Assembly: GCF_000389965.1 (NCBI RefSeq)
Contig: NC_021191.1
Coordinates: forward strand, 745,501 to 809,500
Reading direction: 5' to 3'
DNA from: Actinoplanes sp. N902-109
GTDB lineage: Bacteria; Actinomycetota; Actinomycetes; Mycobacteriales; Micromonosporaceae
Length of the DNA stretch: 64,000 bases
Positions within the stretch are counted from its first letter, which is position 1, and each line of letters opens with the position of its first letter. The notes beneath the pieces are model-generated. The model was not told the DNA's origin and did no database searches. It was given only the letters and a program-made list of their open reading frames with translations. Positions 10,525 through 20,654 of the stretch are shown here, piece after piece. The translations under genes were made by a program, and so were the position numbers.

Positions 10525-12616
10525 CCCGGCTGGTGGAAAGTTTCGCCGCCGTGCCGTCGTGCTCCTGCCGCACCGGCTCGAAGTGCTGCGGCTCGCCGGC
10601 CCCGAGCTCGTCCGCCCGCGGCGGTCGGGTGCGCAGTCCCAGCGCCGACAGCCACTCGACGAGCTGGTGGTGCACGGCGTCGGGACCGATCAGCTCGCCC
10701 TGGTCGACCTGCCACTCGGCCGGGTGGACGAGCACCGCGTCGGTCTGCCAGCCGCCGAGCCCGCCGTGCGAGCCGACCAGCTCCTCGAACGCGGCCACCT
10801 CGCTGGTCACCGGGTCCACGCTGCTGATCAGCACCAGATCGCCGACGTGTTCGGCCTGCTGGTGGCGCAGCAGATCGGCCCGGGCGTGCTCGCCGTACTG
10901 CTCCAGCGGGTCCACCCCGGTGATCCTGCCGTCGCTCAGGCGGTGCGAACCGGCCGGTCCGTACGCGACCGGGCCGCCCTCCTCGTGCACCACGACCAGG
11001 CCGATGCCGGGGTGTCCGGCCAGCCCGGAGACGAGCTGCGGGTAGAGCTCGTCGATGCTGTCCCTGGTGAGCCGCTGCCGGTGCCGGGTGAGATAGACCA
11101 GCGCGAGGTTGCCGGACGAGACGACCAGCAGCGGCGCCACCGGCGAGTCGGGATATCCGGGGTCCCGGGTCGCCTGGTCCTCGGCCGGTGCCCGCGGGGC
11201 GTCGGCCGGGTCCGGGGCGGAGAAGCGCTCCACCGCCTCCTCCAGCGTCTCGCCGTAGCGCTGCCGGAACGTCGAGCCCTGGCTCTGACCGTGGTCGGAG
11301 AGCACCACGATCTGATAGGCGCGCGCCGCCTCGCTGCCCAGCCGTTCCAGCACGCCGAGCATCCGGTCGAGGTTCTCCAGCTGCCGCATCGACTCCGGCC
11401 GGGCCGGGCCGGCGTGATGCGCGACCTCGTCGTAGTCGACCAGGTCGCAGTAGACGGCCGGGGCGCCGCGGGCCATCTGCTCGGCGATCAGCGAGACGTT
11501 GACGTCGCGCAGCAGCATCGCGGCGGGCCGCAGGGCCAGGAACGCGCCCGACCGGCTCACCCGGGGCAGCAGGTTGCGCCGCCGCTGCAGCCGGGCCTGG
11601 TGCAGCTCGGTGAGCACCTCGCCGACCCCCAGCACCAGCGCCCGGGTGAAACCGAACGGGCTGGCCATGAACGCCGCCCAGCCCCGCGCCGAGCGACCCG
11701 GCAGCGCCGCGTGGCTGACCGTGAGCAGGTTGGTCACCGCGTCGCCGGAGAACGCGTTGCCGATGCTCACCCCGCCGTCGCGCAGCAGGCCGCGCCCGTC
11801 GGAGAGGCGCGGCTGGATCTGTGCCGCGTCCCGGGGCTTGTTGGAGACCATCAGCTTGCCGGTCTCCTTCTCGAACCAGCGGAAGCCGGGGATCTGCCGG
11901 GACGCGCCGTGCAGGATGCCCGCCTGTGAGGCGGGGGTGGTCGACGGGATGCCGGTGTGCCAGCCGCGCATGGTGTGCGTGCCCGAGCGCAGCCAGCGGC
12001 CCAGCGTCGGCAGGTTGCCGGCCCGCACCGCCCAGCGCAGCACGTGCACGCTGACCCCGTCGAGCTGGACCATCAGCACGCCCGGCTCGGTGCCCCGGGC
12101 GGGCCGGCGCAGCGTGAACAACCGCCCGCCGGCTTGCCGGGCCTGCCGTCGCCGGATGCCCCGCATCAGCCGCCGGGCCTCGCGGATGAAGGTGTCCTCG
12201 GTGCCGCTGTCCAGCATCCAGTCGAGCAGGGCCGCGCCGACCACGGCCAGGAACGCGGCGACCCCGACCGTGGGCCAGCCGCTGAGCCGCTTGGACGGGT
12301 CCAGCTCCAGCGCCACCGCCATGACGATGACCTGGGCGACCACGCCGAGCAGCATCGCGCCCCAGCCACCCAGCGCGGTCACGCCCCACAGCAGCAGCGG
12401 GCGCAGCACCGCACCGACCGCGGCGACCAGCACCACGAGCCCGATGGTGTCGAAGACGTCGGTGCTGCGCACACCCGGCATCAGCCACAGCGTGAAGGTC
12501 AGGACGACAAACGTGATGATGGCGTTGCGCAGGGCCGCCTTGAGCCGGTCCAGCACGCGGGACCAGGCGAACAGCGCCCGCAGCTCGCTGCCGCGTCCTC
12601 CTGGTTGCAGTGCCAC
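10517..12616 (-). CDS. Membrane alkaline-phosphatase-superfamily phosphodiesterase
   Basis: The 699-residue protein has four hydrophobic helices in its first 130 residues, resembling the phage-holin-like or DUF4118-free membrane modules found fused to this enzyme in actinomycetes. It is followed by a type I phosphodiesterase/nucleotide pyrophosphatase domain. Metal and nucleophile regions are visible as VQLDGVS and TGIPSTTPASQAG, with VLSDHGQSQG later. The substrate is unknown. I placed the start at the GTG at 12616 because longer readings collide with the divergent chitinase gene. It is coupled to the downstream beta-propeller gene. Confidence 0.8.
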   Translation of the reverse strand: MALQPGGRGSELRALFAWSRVLDRLKAALRNAIITFVVLTFTLWLMPGVRSTDVFDTIGLVVLVAAVGAVLRPLLLWGVTALGGWGAMLLGVVAQVIVMAVALELDPSKRLSGWPTVGVAAFLAVVGAALLDWMLDSGTEDTFIREARRLMRGIRRRQARQAGGRLFTLRRPARGTEPGVLMVQLDGVSVHVLRWAVRAGNLPTLGRWLRSGTHTMRGWHTGIPSTTPASQAGILHGASRQIPGFRWFEKETGKLMVSNKPRDAAQIQPRLSDGRGLLRDGGVSIGNAFSGDAVTNLLTVSHAALPGRSARGWAAFMASPFGFTRALVLGVGEVLTELHQARLQRRRNLLPRVSRSGAFLALRPAAMLLRDVNVSLIAEQMARGAPAVYCDLVDYDEVAHHAGPARPESMRQLENLDRMLGVLERLGSEAARAYQIVVLSDHGQSQGSTFRQRYGETLEEAVERFSAPDPADAPRAPAEDQATRDPGYPDSPVAPLLVVSSGNLALVYLTRHRQRLTRDSIDELYPQLVSGLAGHPGIGLVVVHEEGGPVAYGPAGSHRLSDGRITGVDPLEQYGEHARADLLRHQQAEHVGDLVLISSVDPVTSEVAAFEELVGSHGGLGGWQTDAVLVHPAEWQVDQGELIGPDAVHHQLVEWLSALGLRTRPPRADELGAGEPQHFEPVRQEHDGTAAKLSTSRDG

Positions 12617-12761
12617 CGGAAAACGATCGCACAGCTCGTACGGACCGCGCTCGCCACGTAGTGAAGGACACGCCCGGGTGCCGTGGAGCGTCGCGTTCCG
12701 GACATCACCCGTTCGAGCGGCGCGTCCGATATGTCCGGGCGAGGGGCAGTAGCTTCGCCGC

Positions 12762-13947
<1,186 letters not shown>

Positions 13948-13961
<14 letters not shown>

Positions 13962-14742
13962 CCCAGACGTCGTCGAGGATGCCCTGGAACTGGTCGTTGT
14001 CGGCGTAGGCGCCCTTGCCGCCGATGCTGAGCGGGCGCTGGTTGGCGATCGACAGCTTCGCCGACACCTCCCGCGTCCCGCGCACCACGCCGTCGACCAG
14101 CACGGTGAAGCTGGTGCTGCGCCGCCGGCACTCGACGGTGTGCCAGTGCCCGTCCGCGACCGACACCGTGCTCCGCACGATCTTGATGCCGGGGTTGGCG
14201 CCGACCAGCACGCAGCTGGGGAACCCGGCGGTGCCGTCGATCTGCAGCTTCCACTGGCTGCTCGACGTGGAGTAGCCCTTCTGCAGGATGTTCTGCCCCT
14301 TGGTGGTCTGGCTGTGGGCGAGCAGGACCGAGGCGCCGTACGCCAGCGCCCGGGTCCCGGGGTTGAGCTGCGGGCTGGTGGCGCTGCGCAGGGCGGCATG
14401 CGGGCAGGCCGACGCGGTGGTCGTGCACTTCGCGGGGAACCGGATGGCCTGGCCGCTGCGGTGCGGGACGGCGCTGACCGTGCCGCCGTTGCCACTGACC
14501 AGCGTGAGGGTGTGCCCGTTGCCCGAGTCGTCGCGGATCGAGCCGGCCCGGCCGCCGTCGAAGGTGTAGAGCGCGACCAGCGTCCCGGTAGCGGCGGTGC
14601 CGGTGGACCGGGCGGTGACCGCGGCCGGTCCGGCCGGCCCGATGCCGGTGGCAGTGCCGGCGGATGCGTGAACGGCGGTGACACCGAGGCCGATGGCGAG
14701 CCCGGCGAGGGCCACGGGAAGAACGGCACGACGATAAATCAT
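13948..14742 (-). CDS. Secreted LamG/concanavalin-like domain protein
   Basis: This 264-residue protein has a signal peptide (first 30 residues, hydrophobic VALAGLAIGLGV) followed by a single laminin-G-like jelly-roll domain. Typical features are LYTFDGG near the start, the strand GHWHTVECRR and VLVDG, then LSIGGKG..DNDQFQGILDDVWV. It lacks any catalytic domain, so it is probably a carbohydrate-binding or adhesive surface protein. The ATG at 14742 (MIYRRAV) is preferred to an upstream start. An AT-rich stretch just upstream (14743-14766) is a likely promoter. Confidence 0.82.
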
Positions 14743-14778
14743 GTCCGAATTATTACTTGTTAACCAAATGTGGGCATT

Positions 14779-14809
14779 GGGAGGGCGGGTCACGTCGTCG
14801 CGCCCTCCC
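14779..14809 (-). terminator. Hairpin terminator after dedA-like gene
   Basis: GGGAGGGCG and CGCCCTCCC form a perfect nine-pair stem with a 13-base loop, 15 bases past the DedA stop and upstream of the LamG promoter. No U tract follows, which is common in high-GC actinomycetes. Confidence 0.65.
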
Positions 14810-14823
14810 GTCTTGCTTCCGGC

Positions 14824-15489
14824 TCAGCTGGAGGACTGCTGCTCAACCGCCGCGGCGGACCGGGCACGCCGCTTGCGGATGTGCCGCATGTGCAGGAAGA
14901 CATAGGCCGCGATCGCGACGACGATCACCCCGATGGCCCACCACTTGTACTCGTGGGCACGGTCGATGAGATCGCCGAGCTTGGGGCCCAGCAGGTACGA
15001 GATGGTGGTCCACCAGCCCACCCACAGGGCCGCGCCGATCGCGTTGTAGACCAGGAAGGTGCGCCACGGCATCGCGGTGATCCCCGCGATCACGCCGTTG
15101 AGCTGGCGCAGCCCGTCGATGAAGCGGGCCACCACGACGATCCGGTTGCCGCGCCGGGCAAAGAACCTCTCGGCGCGTTCCAGGCGTTCCGGCGTGATGA
15201 AGATGTACTTGCCGAAGCGGTGCACCGCCTTGCGCCCGCCGCGGACGCCGATCCAGTAGCCGATGTTGTCGCCGAGCACCGCCGCGACGAACGCGATCAC
15301 CCCGACGAGCCAGATGTCGAGCCGGCCCCAGCTGGCGTAGATGGCCGCCGCCACCATGATCGTCTGGCCCGGCGCGGGCACGCCGAAGCTCTCCACCCCG
15401 ATGACCGCGGCCACCGCCAGATAGCCCCAGCGGTCCAGGATCGGGGCGACGCCGTGCAGAAAGCCTGGCAAGTCGTCGGTGGGCGGCAT
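14824..15489 (-). CDS. DedA-family membrane protein
   Basis: The 221-residue integral membrane protein belongs to the DedA/SNARE-associated family, which moves undecaprenyl phosphate or phospholipid across the membrane. Family features are the SFGVPAPGQT re-entrant segment near residue 31, GDNIGYWIGVRGG, then FxxRxxNRIVVVARFIDGLRQLNG with the key Arg residues, followed by a last transmembrane helix and a basic tail. The ATG at 15489 has AGGAG 12 bases upstream. It is bounded by hairpins on both sides, so it is likely a single-gene transcript. Confidence 0.9.
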   Translation of the reverse strand: MPPTDDLPGFLHGVAPILDRWGYLAVAAVIGVESFGVPAPGQTIMVAAAIYASWGRLDIWLVGVIAFVAAVLGDNIGYWIGVRGGRKAVHRFGKYIFITPERLERAERFFARRGNRIVVVARFIDGLRQLNGVIAGITAMPWRTFLVYNAIGAALWVGWWTTISYLLGPKLGDLIDRAHEYKWWAIGVIVVAIAAYVFLHMRHIRKRRARSAAAVEQQSSS

Positions 15490-15570
15490 GGGCTCGGCAG
15501 GCTCCTGTCGTGTACGGGGACCAGTGGCCCCCACCCAACACGGTATCCGCCGCCCGGGGGCACAAACCAA

Positions 15571-15604
15571 AGTGTGCCCCGGCGATTCCCCGCCGGGGCA
15601 CACT
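15571..15604 (-). terminator. Strong hairpin terminator after GH92 gene
   Basis: AGTGTGCCCCGGCG and its reverse complement make a perfect 14-pair stem with a six-base loop. It lies 14 bases past the mannosidase stop codon and should end that transcript before the dedA-like gene. Confidence 0.8.
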
Positions 15605-15617
15605 ACGTCGCACTACG

Positions 15618-18479
15618 TCAGTTCTGCGGGGGTACGTCCCCGGTGCCGCTGCCCCAGGTCAGGCTGGGTGTGGTCGACAGGGTGTAGACGAGCTTGCCGC
15701 CCTTGGTCACCTTGTCCGCGGTCAGCCAGCCCTTGGTGGTGTTCTTGCCGTCCACCGTCAGGTTCTTCACATAGATCGCCTTGTCGTCGCTGCGCGGTGC
15801 CTCGATCGTCAGATCCTTGCCGCTCGCCAGGTGGATCACCGCCCGCGGGAAGAGCGGGGTGGTCAGGGCGAGCTCGGCGCGGGTCGGCACGGTCGGGTAC
15901 AGGCCCAGCGAGGCGAAGACGTACCAGGCGCTCATCGTGCCGGCGTCGTCGTTGCCGGGAATGCCGCCGGTGCCGTTGCTCCACTTCTGATCGATGATCG
16001 CGTCGACCGTCTCCTGGGTCTTGTACGCGGCACCGAAGTAGTTGTAGAGGAACGGCGTCTGGATGTCCGGTTCGTTGGTGGCGTCGAACTTCGTGCCCGT
16101 GGTTGCGCTCAGGTCGAACGTACCGTCGGGGTTGCGGAAGAACGAGTCGAGCCGCTCGATCGCCGTTGTGGTGCCGCCCATCTTCTGGGCCAGCGTGGTG
16201 ACGTCCGAGTAGACCATCCAGGTGTACTGGGCGCTGCTGCCCTCGACGAAACCGGTGCCGGTCGACGGGCTGAACCCGCCGGCCCAGGTGCCGTCGCTGT
16301 AGCGGTCCCGCATCCAGCCCTTGTGCAGGTCACCATCGGGTACGGGGGTGGGCACGGCCGGGTCGGCCAGCTCCAGCTCGCCGAGCTGCACGATGTCCGC
16401 GCCGCCGTTCTTGGTGACGGTCAGGCGGTAGTACGAGAACGCCTGCGGGTTCGCGACCGTGAACTCCCTGGTCTGCCCGCGCTGCTCGAACGTCTGCCCG
16501 GTCTGCGTGTCGATCGTGGTCCAGGTGCTGCCGTCGGACGAGCCCTGCAGCGTCCAGTCCTGCGGGTCCCGCTCCGGGACGTCGTTGCCGGACGTCAGGG
16601 CGTACCTGGTCACCGTCAGCGGCGCCGCTACCTTGGCCTGGATCCAGCCGGTGGTGGCGAACGTCAGCCACTTGGTGCCCTTGTCGCCGTCGAACGCCTG
16701 GGCTTTTCCTTCGTACGGCGCGTTCTCGGCACTTGCCTGAATGTCCGTGATGCGCTCGCGGATGTTGTGCTCGAGGCCGGTGTCGATCTGCGCGTCGGGG
16801 TCGAAGACGTTACGCCAGTTGTGCGAGCGGGTCAGGAAGTCGGCGTACGCCTGCTTGTCGTCGAGCGCCTTGGCGAGCTGCGCGATGCCGTAGTCGGCGG
16901 CCGAGTCCTCCAGGGTCTCCGCGGCGCCGCCCCAGCAGTGGCAGTCATCGGCGGGGACGTAACCGAGCTTGAGGTACTTGTCGAGGGCCGGGCGCTGGCC
17001 GACACACTCGACGTTGCACCCCGCGTCGCTGGAGTCGTTCGCGGTCGGCACGGTCGCCGCGTGCACCAGCGAGTCGAACGCGCCCTGGACGTCGAAGTCG
17101 CGGGCGCCGAAGGCATACATGCCGGCCACCGCCGCAGCCGACGGGTCGCCGGACATGACCGCGGTCTTGCCGTGCTCCAGCAGCCAGCGGTCCCACTCGC
17201 CGCCGCGCTGGGTGGCGTAGTTGAACAGGCTCTGCGCGTAGTCCGAGGCCTGCTTGGGATCGAGGATCGCCAGCAGCTGAACCTGGGCCCGGTACTGGTC
17301 CCAGCCGGAGAAAGTACCGTATTGGGACTTTTGTCCTGTGGACAACGTGTGGACAGCATCGTCGGCGCCGAAGTAGCGGCCGTCGACGTCACTGGTCAGC
17401 GTCGGTTCCAGCATCGCGTGGTACAGCGCGGTGTAGAACGTCGTCTTCTGGTCCTCGGTGCCGCCGCCGATGCCGATCTTCTTCAGCCGCGCCGACCACG
17501 CCGAGCGCGCGCCGGCCGCGATCGCGTTGAAGCTCAGCCGGTCCGGCGACTCGGTGGCCAGGTTCGTCCGGGCGCCGTCCAGGCTGACGTACGAGATGCC
17601 GACGCGCATGGTCACCGACGTAGTGCCGGGCGCGAACGTGATGTAGCCACCCGAGCCCTTGCCCGCGTTGGGCCGGCCGGAACTGCTGTAGCCGCTGCCG
17701 CCCTGCGCATCCGTGGTCCCCGGGTTGACCGTCGCGTCCTTCCACGTGCCGGTCGTGCTGAACGGCTGGTCGAGCGTCGCTGTGAAGTGCAGCGTGTAGT
17801 AGGCGTGCGAGTTGTCGGTGCTCTGCGGCCCGCAGAAGTTGCCCGCACTGACCGACCCGGTGACCGTACGGGTGGCCGGATCGATGTGCACCGTCGCGTC
17901 CTCGCTGCCGGTCTCTGACATCGAGGTGCGGAACAGCATGCTCGCCGGTTTGTCGGCGGGGAAGGTGAACTTGCCGAAGCCGGTGCGCGGGGTCACGGTC
18001 AGTTCCGCGCCGGCGCCGCTGTCCAGGCCGACCTTGTAGTAGCCGGGCTTGGCGACCTCGTTGGCGTGCGAGAACGTGCTCGCGTACACGGCGTCGGTGG
18101 CGTCCGCGGTTGGTGAGCTGGTGATGTTCCCGACGTACGGCATGATCGGGATGTCGCCGTTGGCGCCCGAGCAGCCGACGCCGCTGAGGTGGGTGAGGCT
18201 GAGCCCGCGGATCCGGGTCGCCGTGTACTGGTAACCGCCCGGCGCGGGGGTCGAGATCTGAGTGCCCTTCGACGTCTGCGGGCTCCAGGCCAGCATGCCG
18301 AACGGGGTCACCGCGCCGGGATAGGTGTTGCCGAGGTTGGTGCTGCCGATGAGCGGGTTGACGTAGGCGGCCGGCTCCGCGACCAGCGGTGGAAGCGCCG
18401 CGGCGGCCTGGGCCGCGGCACCGAACGGAACGGTCAGAGCGACGCCCGCGAGGGCGGCAACAGTACGGCGTCCGAGCAT
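15618..18479 (-). CDS. Secreted GH92 alpha-mannosidase with inserted discoidin domain
   Basis: This 953-residue enzyme should be a calcium-dependent exo-alpha-1,2-mannosidase acting on mannan or N-glycans outside the cell. It has a Sec signal peptide (cleavage near AAQAAAA). The N-terminal domain opens with YVNPLIGSTNLGNTYPGA, and the catalytic part includes GTFSGWDQYR, CHCWGGAAETLED and GNDDAGTMSAWYVF, all typical of GH92. A discoidin (F5/8 type C) domain at about residues 577-711 interrupts the catalytic barrel between two of its helices. The ATG has AGGGGAT as ribosome binding site. A 14-bp LacI-like palindrome lies directly upstream. Confidence 0.93.
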   Translation of the reverse strand: MLGRRTVAALAGVALTVPFGAAAQAAAALPPLVAEPAAYVNPLIGSTNLGNTYPGAVTPFGMLAWSPQTSKGTQISTPAPGGYQYTATRIRGLSLTHLSGVGCSGANGDIPIMPYVGNITSSPTADATDAVYASTFSHANEVAKPGYYKVGLDSGAGAELTVTPRTGFGKFTFPADKPASMLFRTSMSETGSEDATVHIDPATRTVTGSVSAGNFCGPQSTDNSHAYYTLHFTATLDQPFSTTGTWKDATVNPGTTDAQGGSGYSSSGRPNAGKGSGGYITFAPGTTSVTMRVGISYVSLDGARTNLATESPDRLSFNAIAAGARSAWSARLKKIGIGGGTEDQKTTFYTALYHAMLEPTLTSDVDGRYFGADDAVHTLSTGQKSQYGTFSGWDQYRAQVQLLAILDPKQASDYAQSLFNYATQRGGEWDRWLLEHGKTAVMSGDPSAAAVAGMYAFGARDFDVQGAFDSLVHAATVPTANDSSDAGCNVECVGQRPALDKYLKLGYVPADDCHCWGGAAETLEDSAADYGIAQLAKALDDKQAYADFLTRSHNWRNVFDPDAQIDTGLEHNIRERITDIQASAENAPYEGKAQAFDGDKGTKWLTFATTGWIQAKVAAPLTVTRYALTSGNDVPERDPQDWTLQGSSDGSTWTTIDTQTGQTFEQRGQTREFTVANPQAFSYYRLTVTKNGGADIVQLGELELADPAVPTPVPDGDLHKGWMRDRYSDGTWAGGFSPSTGTGFVEGSSAQYTWMVYSDVTTLAQKMGGTTTAIERLDSFFRNPDGTFDLSATTGTKFDATNEPDIQTPFLYNYFGAAYKTQETVDAIIDQKWSNGTGGIPGNDDAGTMSAWYVFASLGLYPTVPTRAELALTTPLFPRAVIHLASGKDLTIEAPRSDDKAIYVKNLTVDGKNTTKGWLTADKVTKGGKLVYTLSTTPSLTWGSGTGDVPPQN

Positions 18480-18492
18480 GCAGATCCCCTGT

Positions 18493-18506
18493 TGACATCG
18501 ATGTCA
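18493..18506. promoter_or_regulatory. LacI-type operator TGACATCGATGTCA
   Basis: A perfect 14-bp palindrome with the CG centre typical of LacI-family operators lies 14 bases before the GH92 start codon, overlapping its leader. A regulator for it is not encoded in the window. It suggests repression of the mannosidase gene until a sugar inducer appears. Confidence 0.6.
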
Positions 18507-18548
18507 TGCCATGTCGATGACCAGCCTCCATCGGTCCGGTTAAATGTG

Positions 18549-18905
18549 TCAAGAACCCGGCTGATCCTTGGTGAGATGCGCCAGCCAGTTCTTCCCGTCC
18601 GTGTGGATCAGCGCGTACCGATGGACCGTCGCCCGGCCGTGCAGCACGAACAGGATCCGCTTGGCGTTGCGGTCCTCCTGCTCCCACCACCCGAGGTCCG
18701 CGATGAACTTCTCGTGGTCGGTGTAGGTGAGATGGTCCAGGTCATGATCCGGTACGGCGACCGCCAGCCGGTTGCGCGCCGGGTCGACCGGCAGGCCGCG
18801 GGGCAGCGCCCAGGACCGCAGCACCCCGTCCTCCTCCAGCCGGAGGTCGAAATGCGGCCGCGGCTTGCGGTGGTCATGCAGGACGAAAGCGGGCCGATCG
18901 GGCAT
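18549..18905 (-). CDS. Stand-alone LigD-type 3'-phosphoesterase domain
   Basis: This 118-residue protein is the phosphoesterase (PE) module otherwise found fused to DNA ligase D in bacterial end-joining. It trims 3'-phosphates or ribonucleotides from DNA ends. The pattern H-x6-H-x-D is visible as HDHRKPRPHFDLRLE, followed by SWALPRG.P.DP and the C-terminal KRILFVLHGRA..YALIHT.GKNWL, which match the domain. It is short because the IP.G.YG turn region is reduced. The start has AGGAG eight bases upstream. No ligase, primase or Ku gene is nearby. Confidence 0.82.
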   Translation of the reverse strand: MPDRPAFVLHDHRKPRPHFDLRLEEDGVLRSWALPRGLPVDPARNRLAVAVPDHDLDHLTYTDHEKFIADLGWWEQEDRNAKRILFVLHGRATVHRYALIHTDGKNWLAHLTKDQPGS

Positions 18906-18971
18906 GGATTGAACTCCTGCCGTACGAGATCCGTAACGCCTCCTGGAGTGTCCCGGAGGAGGGCTAGGGTC

Positions 18972-20651
18972 TTGTCTGATTCAGTTCCAGAGGAGCGAAG
19001 CCGGTGGCGTCGCTACTCCGGCATTGTGCTCACCGTCGCGGCTGTCGTGCTGATCGTCGCCGCCTTGATGTTGCCCAACACTCTCACCCGGCTCACCCGC
19101 GCGGGCGCGTTCCTCCGGCTGCCGATCGAGGGTTTCGTCGCCGTCGGCCTGCTGCTGCTGATCCCCAGCGGCAAGTGGCGGCGGATCACCGCCGGGGTGC
19201 TCGGCGCCGGGCTCGGGCTGCTCGTCATCGAGAAAGTCCTGGACATAGGCTTCTACAAGACGCTGGCCCGGCCGTTCGACCCGGTGCTGGACTGGGTGCT
19301 GTTCGACGACGCGGAGTCGTTCCTCAAGGACGCGGCGGGTTCGGCCGGAGCGATCGGCGCGCTCATCGGCGTCATCCTGCTGGTGCTGCTGATCCTCGCC
19401 CTGACCACGCTGGCCGCGATCCGGATCGGCAAGCTCACCGAACGGCACCGCCGCGCCACCGCGGGTACGGCCGTCGGCGGGGTCGCCGTCTGGGTCGTAC
19501 TCCTGCTCACCGGGGTGCAGATCTTCGCCGGCATCCCGCTTGCGGCGCGCAGCAGCTACACGTACGCCTGGGACCGCGCCCACTCGGTCAAGAAGGGGCT
19601 GAACGACGAGAAGGCGTTCGCCCGCGAGGTGAAGATCGACGCCTTCGCGACCACCCCGGCCGACCAGCTGCTGACCTCGCTGCGCGGCAAGGACGTGTTC
19701 GTCACGTTCGTGGAGAGCTACGGGCGCTCGGCCCTGGAGGATCCCGCTCTCAACGCCGGTACGCTGCCCGTGCTCGACGAGGGCACGGCCGCGCTCACCA
19801 AGGCGGGCTACGCCGCGAAGAGCGGCTGGCTCACCTCGCCCACGTCCGGCGGTGGCAGCTGGCTGGCCCACTCCACACTGCTCTCCGGCCTGTGGATCAA
19901 CAACCAGCAGCGCTACCGCAACCTCACCTCCAGCTCCCGGCTCACGCTGACCAGCCTGTTCAAGAAGGCCGACTTCGACACGATGAGCGTGATGCCGGGC
20001 GCCACCCGGGCGTTCCCCGAGGGCAGCTTCTACGGCTACAACCGCATCTACGACTCCCGCAACACCGGCTACGCCGGCCCCAAGTTCGGCTGGGGACCGC
20101 AGCCCGACCAGTACACCCTCGACTGGTTCCAGAAGAACGTGCACGGCCCGGCGCACCCGCCGATGTTCGTCGAGATGCCGCTGGTGTCCAGCCACACCCC
20201 GTGGGCGCCGCTGCCCTCGATGATCGACTGGAGCGACGTCGGCGACGGCTCTATCTACAACCAGATCAAGGCGCAGGCCAAGAAGCCCGGCGCGGTGTGG
20301 AAGGACCCGGCGAACGTCAAGCACGAGTACGCCCGCTCGGTCCAGTACACGCTGTCGACGATCATCTCCTACCTGGAGAAGTACGGCGACGAGAACACGG
20401 TCATGGTGTTCCTCGGCGATCACCAGCCGGCCCCGATCGTGGTGGGTGACACCGCGAGCCACGACGTACCCATCACCATCGTCGCCAAGGACAAGGCCGT
20501 GCTGGACAAGATCGCCGACTGGAACTGGTCCGACGGTCTGCGCCCGGCCGCGAACGCCCCGGTGTGGCCGATGAACCAGTTCCGCGACAAGTTCCTCACC
20601 GCCTACGGCCCCACCGGCGACGTCAGCCGCGCCATGTCACCGCCGAGGTAG
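18972..20651 (+). CDS. LTA-synthase-like membrane sulfatase/phosphotransferase
   Basis: The 559-residue protein has five transmembrane helices (about residues 17-37, 51-67, 72-90, 127-150, 165-185) and an extracellular alkaline-phosphatase-type domain like lipoteichoic acid synthases and phosphoethanolamine/phosphoglycerol transferases. FVTFVESYGRS is the first metal site, SPTSGGGSWLAHST the nucleophile region and FLGDHQPAP the second metal site. I chose the TTG at 18972 because GGAGGAGGG precedes it by eight bases and it gives a short basic N-terminus before the first helix. A GTG at 19004 is out of frame. It probably modifies a wall or membrane glycopolymer. Confidence 0.82.
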   Translation: MSDSVPEERSRWRRYSGIVLTVAAVVLIVAALMLPNTLTRLTRAGAFLRLPIEGFVAVGLLLLIPSGKWRRITAGVLGAGLGLLVIEKVLDIGFYKTLARPFDPVLDWVLFDDAESFLKDAAGSAGAIGALIGVILLVLLILALTTLAAIRIGKLTERHRRATAGTAVGGVAVWVVLLLTGVQIFAGIPLAARSSYTYAWDRAHSVKKGLNDEKAFAREVKIDAFATTPADQLLTSLRGKDVFVTFVESYGRSALEDPALNAGTLPVLDEGTAALTKAGYAAKSGWLTSPTSGGGSWLAHSTLLSGLWINNQQRYRNLTSSSRLTLTSLFKKADFDTMSVMPGATRAFPEGSFYGYNRIYDSRNTGYAGPKFGWGPQPDQYTLDWFQKNVHGPAHPPMFVEMPLVSSHTPWAPLPSMIDWSDVGDGSIYNQIKAQAKKPGAVWKDPANVKHEYARSVQYTLSTIISYLEKYGDENTVMVFLGDHQPAPIVVGDTASHDVPITIVAKDKAVLDKIADWNWSDGLRPAANAPVWPMNQFRDKFLTAYGPTGDVSRAMSPPR

Positions 20652-20654
20652 CCG

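Noticed and set aside
19004..20449. GTG start with an open frame inside the sulfatase gene
   Set aside because: It is the wrong frame; the protein made from the TTG at 18972 has clear helices and metal motifs.
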